Shown here in pieces: positions 58,370 to 64,000 of a DNA stretch of 64,000 bases. This stretch comes from CAWFNW01 sp963817405 (GTDB lineage Bacteria; Actinomycetota; Coriobacteriia; Anaerosomatales; Anaerosomataceae). The notes under the pieces are model-generated. The model was not told the origin of the DNA. It was given only the letters and a program-made list of their open reading frames with translations, and made no database searches. Within the stretch, counting starts at the first letter, position 1, and each line of letters begins with the position of its first letter. Where the stretch lies: contig CAWFNW010000001.1 in NCBI GenBank assembly GCA_963817405.1, forward strand, positions 558,001-622,000, given 5' to 3'. The translations under genes and the position numbers were made by a program.

Positions 58370-59458
58370 CTAGAACGTCGCGATGATTGCGTCGGCGTAT
58401 GCTTGCGTGCCGACGGCACCCTCGGTAGAGCCGGTGTTCGTGCGCTTTATGTCGTAGGTCACGTGCGTGCCCTCGGCGAGGACCGCGCGCACGCCTGCGA
58501 GGATCTTCTCGGCCGCCTCATGCTCGCCCAAGTGCTGCAACATGAGGACGGCGGTGAGGATCTCGGCGGTCGGGTTCGCCATGTCCTTGCCGGCGTACTT
58601 GGGCGCGCTCCCATGCACGGGCTCGAAGACAGCGCACTCAGCGCCGATGTTCGCGCCCGGGGCCATGCCAAGACCGCCCACGAGACCGGCCGCGAGGTCG
58701 CTCACGATGTCGCCGTAGAGATTCGGCAGCACCATGACGTCGAACTGCTCCGGATAGAGGACGAGGCCCATGCAGGTCATGTCGACGATGCGGTCCTCGA
58801 ATTCGATCCTGCCCTCGTACTCGGCGGCCACGTGCCGCGCCATCTCAAGAAACAGGCCGTCGGAGTACTTGAGGATGTTCGCCTTGTGCACTGCGGTGAC
58901 CTTGTGGCGGTCGTTGGCGATCGCGTACTCGAACGCCCAGCGCACGATCCGCTCGCTCGCCGTGATGCTGATCGGCTTGAGGGAGATACCCGAGTCGGGA
59001 CGGATGGCGCCGGCACCCTTCGCACTTACCCACTCGATGAGTTCGGCGGTCTGCGCGCTCCCCTGCTCGAACTCGATGCCCGCGTAGAGGTCCTCAGTGT
59101 TCTCACGCACGATCACGATGTCGATGTCGTCGTAGCGCGCGCCAGTGCCGGGAATCGAGAACGCCGGGCGAAGGTTGACGTAGAGGTCGAGCGCTTTGCG
59201 AAGCGCAACGTTCACGCTGCGGAAGCCGGTGCCCACGGGCGTCGTGACCGGGCCTTTGATGGCGACGCTATTCTTCCGGATCGAGTCGAGGACGTAGTCC
59301 GGGAGCGGCGTGCCGTACTCGGCCATCACGTGCTCGCCGGCGTCGGCGACCTCCCACTCGATATCGACGCCGGTCGCCTCGACCACGCGGCGCATCGCCG
59401 TCGTGATCTCGGGTCCGATGCCGTCACCGGGGATGAGCGTCACGGTGTGCTTGGACAT
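58370..59458 (-). CDS. NAD-dependent isocitrate dehydrogenase-type enzyme
   Basis: Beta-decarboxylating dehydrogenase of 362 residues, starting MSKHTVTLIPGDGIGPEITT at ATG 59458 with AGGAGG upstream. The substrate loop GFRSVNVALRKALDLYVNLR has the Ser, Asn and Arg positions seen in NAD-isocitrate dehydrogenase (IDH3-like) rather than the hydrophobic LeuB loop. VRENTEDLYAGIE and NLYGDIVSDLAAGLVGGLGM complete the signature. Homoisocitrate dehydrogenase is the main alternative. It is followed upstream by a DUF5658-like gene and a second LeuC/LeuD-type hydratase pair, so the set probably converts citrate (or homocitrate) to the 2-oxo acid. Confidence 0.85.
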   Translation of the reverse strand: MSKHTVTLIPGDGIGPEITTAMRRVVEATGVDIEWEVADAGEHVMAEYGTPLPDYVLDSIRKNSVAIKGPVTTPVGTGFRSVNVALRKALDLYVNLRPAFSIPGTGARYDDIDIVIVRENTEDLYAGIEFEQGSAQTAELIEWVSAKGAGAIRPDSGISLKPISITASERIVRWAFEYAIANDRHKVTAVHKANILKYSDGLFLEMARHVAAEYEGRIEFEDRIVDMTCMGLVLYPEQFDVMVLPNLYGDIVSDLAAGLVGGLGMAPGANIGAECAVFEPVHGSAPKYAGKDMANPTAEILTAVLMLQHLGEHEAAEKILAGVRAVLAEGTHVTYDIKRTNTGSTEGAVGTQAYADAIIATF

Positions 59459-59537
59459 GCTGGGACCTCCTGGTGTCCTGGGCGGGTCACAGCGCCTCGC
59501 CCGCGGTCAGAGTGTCCGACGATTGTACGCGAGGGTG

Positions 59538-59993
59538 CTACAGCACGCCCAGTCCCGTGAGCCTGCCCACATGGAATGCGACGAGCGCCGCGAACCCACC
59601 GAGGGTAACGAGCGACAGTCCGAGCACGAGTCTCCGTCGCCGGAGATGCCAGAAGATCACGCTCACGAGCGCCATGGCGCCGATCTTGATGCCCACGGCA
59701 AGCCACGGGCTGTAGTCGGCGGCGGCCCGCAGCACCGGATTGCCCTCGGACGCGATGCCAAGGCCGAGTTCGACGGCTGTGAAGAAGCCGTCGAGGAGCG
59801 ACAGCACGTTCAGCAGCACGATCACCGCGACGAGGATCCAGGGATGGTCGCGCATCGTGCCGAGCACGGGGTAGCGCCGCCTTCGGTCGAAGCCCTCCCG
59901 CCGGTCGGAGAAGCGGTAGCGGCGGCTTGTGCGGCGCCGCTGCGTGCGTCGCTCAGCCCCATCCCGTCCGGACGCCTGCGGCCCCTGTGGCAT
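59538..59993 (-). CDS. Small membrane protein, DUF5658-like
   Basis: Predicted 151-residue protein. ATG 59993 overlaps the stop of the hydratase small-subunit gene (TGATG). The first 50 residues are very basic (RRTQRRRTSRRYRF, RREGFDRRRRY). Three hydrophobic segments follow: ILVAVIVLLNVLSLLDGFF, LAVGIKIGAMALVSVIFW and LVLGLSLVTLGGFAALVAF. The LNVLSLLDGFFTAVEL and GNPVL pattern matches the DUF5658 group of uncharacterised membrane proteins. No function is known. The translational coupling to the hydratase genes is notable. Confidence 0.75.
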   Translation of the reverse strand: MPQGPQASGRDGAERRTQRRRTSRRYRFSDRREGFDRRRRYPVLGTMRDHPWILVAVIVLLNVLSLLDGFFTAVELGLGIASEGNPVLRAAADYSPWLAVGIKIGAMALVSVIFWHLRRRRLVLGLSLVTLGGFAALVAFHVGRLTGLGVL

Positions 59994-60496
59994 CACTCGA
60001 CCGCGAACCCGCCGTGCTTCTTGAAGTGCTCGACGAGCCCGCCGTCGGCCAGGAGTTGCGCCATGACGCTCGGCAGCGGCGGGAACGGAATCTCGGTGCC
60101 CTTCGTGAGGTCCCTCAGGACGCCAGCCTCGAGGTCGAGGGAGAGCTCGTCGCCGTCGTCGATGAGGTCGGTGTCGCACTCCACGACCGGGAGACCGGTG
60201 TTGATCGCGTTGCGGTAGAAGATACGGGCGAAGCTCTTGGCGAGCACGGCCTTCGTGTTCGAGTGGATGAGCACGAGCGGCGCCTGCTCGCGCGACGAGC
60301 CCATACCGAAGTTCGTGCCCGCCACGAGGAAGCCGCCTGCCGGCTTCACCTTCTCGTAGTAGCGCGCGTCGAGCTCCTCCATGGCGTGCACCGCCATGCC
60401 CTCCATGTCAGCGGACTTGAACTTGTACTTGCCGCTGATGATGTAGTCGGTGTTGATATCGTCACCGTACTTGAAGGCGCGGGCGTCGATCGTCAT
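59993..60496 (-). CDS. Aconitase-superfamily hydratase small subunit (LeuD-like, second copy)
   Basis: Predicted 167-residue swivel-domain subunit starting MTIDARAFKYGDDINTDYI. The signature NFGMGSSREQAPLVL is present. The specificity loop reads IISGKYKFKSADMEG, unlike the YLNT of the leucine-pathway LeuD at 23612. It overlaps the large-subunit stop by 4 bases (ATGA). Together with the large subunit and the nearby isocitrate-type dehydrogenase this suggests a substrate other than isopropylmalate, such as citrate/isocitrate or homocitrate. Annotation as leuD would be by family only. Confidence 0.85.
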   Translation of the reverse strand: MTIDARAFKYGDDINTDYIISGKYKFKSADMEGMAVHAMEELDARYYEKVKPAGGFLVAGTNFGMGSSREQAPLVLIHSNTKAVLAKSFARIFYRNAINTGLPVVECDTDLIDDGDELSLDLEAGVLRDLTKGTEIPFPPLPSVMAQLLADGGLVEHFKKHGGFAVE

Positions 60497-61767
60497 CGTG
60501 CCTCCCCTCCCTCGAAGTACTTCCGCGGGTCCGCGATCCTTCCCTCGATGACCGAGGCGGCCACCGTCGCCGGGCTGCCGAGGTAGATGAATGCGTTGCT
60601 GTTGCCCATGCGACCTTTGAAGTTGCGGTTCGCGGTCGAGATGACGTTCTCACCATCGCTCGGCACACCGTTGTGCGTGCCCACGCACGGTCCGCAGCCG
60701 GCCGTCACAAGTGCGGCGCCCGACTCGACGAGCGTCTGGATGTACCCAGCGGCGATGGCGTCCAGAAGGACTTGGCGCGATGCAGGCGCCACGATGAAGC
60801 GCACGCCCGGGTGCACGCGGCGACCCTTGAGAATGCCCGCCGCGATGGCGAGGTCCTCCAAGCGACCGTTCGTGCACGTGCCGAGGAATCCCTGCGCGAT
60901 CGGCGTCCCCTCGACCGCCTCGATCGGCGAGACGTTGTCGACCGCGTGCGGCTTGGCGACCTGCGGACCGATCGCGCTGGCGTCGAACGTTAGCTCGCGG
61001 ACGTAGTCGGCGTCGGCGTCAGGCCCTGCCGGAGCCGGCGTCTTCTCGCCGCGACCCTCGAACCACGCGAGCGTCTTCTCGTCGGCCTGCATGAGGCCGG
61101 CCTTGGCGCCCACTTCGATGGCCATGTTGGAGATCGTCATGCGCGCCTCGACGGAGAGTGCCTCGATTGCCGAGCCGCCGAACTCGATCGCCTGGTACGT
61201 TGCACCGTCTACGCCAATTTGCCCCGCGAGGTAGAGAATGAGGTCCTTGCTGAAGACGCCCGGCTGGAGCGCGCCGGCGTACGTGACCTTCACCGTCTCG
61301 GGCACCTTGAACCACAGCTTGCCCGCAGCCATCGCAGCGGCTCCGTCCGTGGAGCCCACGCCCGTCGAGAACACGTTAAGCGCACCGTACGTGCAGGTAT
61401 GGCTGTCGCAACCGACCATGAGGTCACCCGGAACGACGTGTCCCTTCTCGGGCACCAGCTGGTGGCACACGCCCTCGCCGACGTCGTAGACGTGGCAGCC
61501 CGTCTTCTTCCCAAACTCGCGCATCATCGTGTGGAGCGCGCTCACGCCCTCGAGCGGGCTCGGCGAGCTGTGGTCCATGATGACGGCGACCTTCTCGGGG
61601 TCGAAGACGGCATCCACGCCCATGTTCTCGAGCGCGCGGATGGCCAACGGCGACGTCCCGTCCTGCCCCATCACGAAGTCGACATCCGCGACGACGATGT
61701 CGCCGGCTCGCGCGTCAGTACCCGAGTGTGCCGAGAAGATCTTCTCGGCGATCGTCTTGCCGGGAAT
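60493..61767 (-). CDS. Aconitase-superfamily hydratase large subunit (LeuC-like, second copy), probable ATT start
   Basis: Predicted [4Fe-4S] hydro-lyase subunit of 424 residues from the chosen start. The cluster cysteines are in FLGTCTNGRLED and VTAGCGPCVGTHNG, and VGCDSHTCTYGALNVFSTGV is conserved. Alignment with the other LeuC (MPRPMTITEKILAAHAG) puts the natural start at the ATT of IPGKTIAEKIFSAHSG (61767). A perfect AGGAGG lies 9 bases upstream at 61777-61782. An in-frame GTG at 61800 lacks a ribosome site and would include that sequence in the coding region. Probable partner of the small subunit at 59993. Confidence 0.87.
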   Translation of the reverse strand: MPGKTIAEKIFSAHSGTDARAGDIVVADVDFVMGQDGTSPLAIRALENMGVDAVFDPEKVAVIMDHSSPSPLEGVSALHTMMREFGKKTGCHVYDVGEGVCHQLVPEKGHVVPGDLMVGCDSHTCTYGALNVFSTGVGSTDGAAAMAAGKLWFKVPETVKVTYAGALQPGVFSKDLILYLAGQIGVDGATYQAIEFGGSAIEALSVEARMTISNMAIEVGAKAGLMQADEKTLAWFEGRGEKTPAPAGPDADADYVRELTFDASAIGPQVAKPHAVDNVSPIEAVEGTPIAQGFLGTCTNGRLEDLAIAAGILKGRRVHPGVRFIVAPASRQVLLDAIAAGYIQTLVESGAALVTAGCGPCVGTHNGVPSDGENVISTANRNFKGRMGNSNAFIYLGSPATVAASVIEGRIADPRKYFEGGEAR

Positions 61768-61776
61768 GGCGATCAA

Positions 61777-61782
61777 CCTCCT
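61777..61782 (-). promoter_or_regulatory. Ribosome-binding site placed for an ATT start codon
   Basis: AGGAGG on the minus strand with a 9-base spacer to ATT 61767-61765. A TTG follows the ribosome site at once, too close for initiation. No ATG, GTG or TTG sits at a workable distance. Confidence 0.5.
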
Positions 61783-61894
61783 GTTGGATCCACTCGGCAC
61801 GCAGCCGGGAACGGCGGAAACGGAAGGCTAGTGTACGATACGCGGCAGCCCCTCGCCACCGCACACTATGCCCCGAAGCGAGCTTGGAGTACCC

Positions 61895-62389
61895 ATGCAT
61901 ATCAGGCCGGCCGGACCAGCAGACGCCGAGGCGATCGCCGCCATCTACAACCACGCGGTCAGAGAGACCACGGCGACGTTCGACACCGAGCAAAAGACTG
62001 CGGAGGACCGTCGGAAGTGGCTCGCCACACGCCGCCCCGAGCATCCGGTGCTGGTCGCCGAGGACGCCTCCGGCTCCGTTGTCGGCTGGGGCGCGCTCTC
62101 GCCGTGGTCGGACCGCTGCTCCTACCGTGGCACGGTGGAGATGTCGGTCTACGTCGACCCCACGAAGCTGCGCCGCGGTATCGGCTCGGCACTCGCCAAG
62201 GCGCTCCTCGCCGGGGCGCCTGCACGCGGGATTCACGTCGTTCTGAGCCGCATCTGCACCGAGAACGCTGCCAGCATGGCCATGAGCGAGCAGCTCGGCT
62301 TCACCTTCGTTGGCACGATGCACGACGTCGGTCGGAAGTTCGATCGTTGGTTGGACGTCGCGCTCTTCGAACTCATCCTCGCCGAGTGA
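61895..62389 (+). CDS. GNAT-family N-acetyltransferase, phosphinothricin acetyltransferase-like
   Basis: Predicted 164-residue acetyltransferase. ATG 61895 is chosen (GGAG 5 bases upstream), giving MHIRPAGPADAEAIAAIYNH, the usual start of the PAT/MnaT group. An ATG at 61868 is the alternative. VEMSVYVDPTKLRRGIGSAL carries the acetyl-CoA-binding R-x2-G-x-G/A motif, and SMAMSEQLGFTFVGTMHDVG ends the fold. Related enzymes acetylate methionine sulfone or glufosinate-like amino groups. The natural substrate here is not known. It is divergent from the hydratase large subunit. Confidence 0.85.
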   Translation: MHIRPAGPADAEAIAAIYNHAVRETTATFDTEQKTAEDRRKWLATRRPEHPVLVAEDASGSVVGWGALSPWSDRCSYRGTVEMSVYVDPTKLRRGIGSALAKALLAGAPARGIHVVLSRICTENAASMAMSEQLGFTFVGTMHDVGRKFDRWLDVALFELILAE

Positions 62390-62507
62390 ATGCAACTGCT
62401 CGTGGGTAGCCTCAGTCCCTCATGGGGCATACACACCTGAGAGCGCGGCGCCTCCCCGGCGACCTGCGCTCCAGACCCACCGGCGCGTATCCGCGAGGAG
62501 GTATCCG

Positions 62508-62702
62508 ATGAAGGCAGTCGTCGACCGAGAACTGTGCATCGGTTGCGCCCTGTGCGAAGAGATCTGCCCCGAGGTCTTCCGCCTTGCCGATGACGGGATC
62601 GCCTACGTGCTCGACGACAACCCGCCGCACGAGACGTACGCTGACATCGAAGATGCCGTCGAGTCGTGCCCGGTGACCGCCATCAGCGTCGCTGCGGAGT
62701 AG
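62508..62702 (+). CDS. Monocluster [4Fe-4S] ferredoxin
   Basis: Predicted 64-residue soluble electron carrier. ATG 62508 follows GAGGAGG. The first motif CIGCALCEEICP supplies three ligands (C10, C13, C16), and a single cysteine in ESCPVTAI supplies the fourth. C20 is the extra cysteine that forms a disulfide in Thermotoga-type ferredoxins of this pattern. Thus it has one cluster, unlike the 2[4Fe-4S] clostridial type. It may link oxoacid or other reductases to respiration. No adjacent redox enzyme identifies its partner. Confidence 0.92.
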   Translation: MKAVVDRELCIGCALCEEICPEVFRLADDGIAYVLDDNPPHETYADIEDAVESCPVTAISVAAE

Positions 62703-62754
62703 CATCCGGCACGCCAGCGAGACCCGCGCCGGCATCACGCGTGCGCGGGCGTGC

Positions 62755-64000
62755 TCATGCCTGCGCGGCCGCTGCGGTCTGCCGGTAGAGCGACTCGAGC
62801 TCGGTAACGACGGCAGCGAGCGCGTGCCGTTGAACGTCCTGGCGGCTAGCACGCCCGAAGCGCTCGCGAAGTCCGTCTTCGCTCGTCAGACGCTCCATCG
62901 CGCGGGCGAGCGACTGCACGTCGAACGGGGCGACGATGATGCCGTCGCGTCCCGAACGCACGATCTCGGGAATCGCAAGCGCGCGGACGCCGACGACAGG
63001 CAGCCCCGAGGCCATCGCCTCCAGAAGCACGATGCCCTGGGTCTCGATGGTGCTCGCCGTCACGAAGCAGTCGTACTCGCGGTAACGCGCCCCAAGCCCG
63101 ACCCGGTCGATGAAGCCCAGGAAACGCACGCGATCCCGCAGGCCGAGTCGTGCCGCGAGGCGCTCGAGCCCTTCCCGCGCCGGACCGTCGCCCGCGATGT
63201 CGAGCGTCACGTCATCCGCCCGCTCGGCGATCCTCGCAAACGCCTTGATGACGGCATCCACGTTCTTCTCGTGCCCTAGGCGCCCCGCGTGGATGATGCG
63301 GCCGGTTCGCTCGTAGGACTCTTTCGGCACGACCACGCCGAGGTCGATGCCGTTGCTGAGGTAGTCCACCGGCACCGTCACGCCGTGGCGCATGAGCTCG
63401 CGCTTCAGCGTGAGTGAGGGGGTGAGCACCAGATCAGCTCGGTTGTAGAGCAGACGCGTGTAGCGCCACGCAAGTCGCGTCGTGAGTTCGGGGCGCCCGT
63501 CGGCCACCTCCTCGGAGATGCCGACGATCGCGTCGATGAAGTCGTCGGTGCGCTCCTCGATGAGCGCGCGAGAGCGAACGATGCGCTGCCACAGACCCGA
63601 CTCGAGCATCCGCTCGAACACGATGCTCGAGGTGATCACGGTCTGCAGATCGTCGATGCCCAGCAGCCTGCGCGGCTCGACATACTGCATGAAGTCAGGC
63701 AGATAGGTGTGGTAGGTCTCCACCGTGGGAAGACGGAGTGCCTTCGCCGCCAGCAGTCCGACGACGCCGAGCGTGAGCGGCGTGTGGACGTGTACGACGT
63801 CCGCGTCGAAGCGCCGGAGCTTCGCAACCACTGACACCACCGAGGGCAGGGCGACCCGCGTCGCCTTGTTGGTGGCAAAGCTGAACGCGGGGAAGCGCTC
63901 GACGATGATGCCCGGAGGGGGTTTCGGCACCGACGCGTCGCGGTACTTCGGCGCAAAGACGAGAATCCTATGCCCCATGCCGACGAGCGCGCGGGTGTGC
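62755..64000 (-). CDS. Glycosyltransferase family 4 (N-terminus outside window)
   Basis: At least 414 residues of a GT-B glycosyltransferase similar to diacylglycerol glucosyltransferases and PimB-like enzymes. The frame stays open to the right edge: upstream of the internal ATG 63978 the codons read HTRALVG, then MGHRILVFAPKY, which is the usual family interior, so the true start lies beyond 64000. Motifs include DADVVHVHTPLTLGVVGLLA, VETYHTYLPDFMQYV, YLSNGIDLGVV and, in the donor site, TASTIETQGIVLLEAMASGL (E-x7-E). The target is perhaps a membrane glycolipid rather than the main polysaccharide. Confidence 0.85.
   Translation of the reverse strand, partial: HTRALVGMGHRILVFAPKYRDASVPKPPPGIIVERFPAFSFATNKATRVALPSVVSVVAKLRRFDADVVHVHTPLTLGVVGLLAAKALRLPTVETYHTYLPDFMQYVEPRRLLGIDDLQTVITSSIVFERMLESGLWQRIVRSRALIEERTDDFIDAIVGISEEVADGRPELTTRLAWRYTRLLYNRADLVLTPSLTLKRELMRHGVTVPVDYLSNGIDLGVVVPKESYERTGRIIHAGRLGHEKNVDAVIKAFARIAERADDVTLDIAGDGPAREGLERLAARLGLRDRVRFLGFIDRVGLGARYREYDCFVTASTIETQGIVLLEAMASGLPVVGVRALAIPEIVRSGRDGIIVAPFDVQSLARAMERLTSEDGLRERFGRASRQDVQRHALAAVVTELESLYRQTAAAAQA

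Noticed and set aside
61768..61800. GTG 61800 as start of the hydratase large subunit
   Set aside because: It has no ribosome site and would place a perfect AGGAGG inside the coding sequence. The first 11 residues have no counterpart in the paralogue.
62390..62507. Possible tRNA or small RNA before the ferredoxin gene
   Set aside because: There is only a 5-bp CTCAG/CTGAG pairing and no cloverleaf arms or T-loop sequence.

Overview
The window is high-GC DNA from a bacterium with dense, overlapping operons. No rRNA, tRNA, CRISPR array or insertion sequence was recognised. Three things suggest an actinobacterium of the Coriobacteriia / OPB41 (Anaerosomatales) type that breathes extracellular acceptors: a cell-wall-anchored multihaem cytochrome with cell-wall-binding type 2 repeats, a large set of other multihaem c-type cytochromes, and a T-box leader in front of the ilv genes. 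The taxonomic placement is inference from gene content only.

Region 1 (1-21.2 kb and 62.8-64 kb) builds surface polysaccharide or glycan. It holds an RmlB-like sugar-nucleotide dehydratase, a run of GT4 and GT2 glycosyltransferases, a complete bacillosamine-type module (pglC, pglD, pglE, pglF; pglE carries two frameshifts), a methyltransferase, a polysaccharide deacetylase, a radical SAM protein, a Wzx-type flippase, and GDP-fucose synthesis (gmd, fcl).

Region 2 (21.3-54.3 kb) is the most unusual part. Transcription on the minus strand starts from a T-box leader at about 54 kb and runs ilvD-ilvB-ilvN-ilvC-aminotransferase-serA-leuA. The canonical continuation leuC-leuD-leuB is present in order and on the same strand, but it is broken up by blocks of cytochrome genes. 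Between leuA and leuC lie a TPR protein, an NHL-repeat protein, two tandem hexahaem-type cytochromes, a Wzy-like membrane protein on the plus strand, and a pair of 12-haem membrane cytochromes. Between leuC and leuD lie a secreted 6-haem cytochrome, a second pair of 12-haem cytochromes, a second TPR/NHL pair and a second Wzy-like protein. Between leuD and leuB lies another 6-haem cytochrome. The two 12-haem pairs look like cytoplasmic-membrane conduits, and the secreted hexahaem proteins like extracellular carriers or filament subunits.

Region 3 (54.3-62.7 kb) holds a 918-residue protein with three cell-wall-binding repeats followed by about 24 haem motifs. It also holds an AcuC-like deacetylase, an NAD-type isocitrate dehydrogenase beside a second LeuC/LeuD-like hydratase pair (possibly a two-subunit aconitase), a GNAT acetyltransferase and a monocluster ferredoxin.

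Many genes carry single-base frameshifts: pglE, one 12-haem cytochrome, both hexahaem genes, the second NHL and TPR genes, leuA and the aminotransferase. They are densest at 40.4-44.4 kb. Essential biosynthetic genes are hit as well as duplicated ones, so consensus sequencing errors are the simplest explanation, though decay of the second cytochrome module is not excluded.
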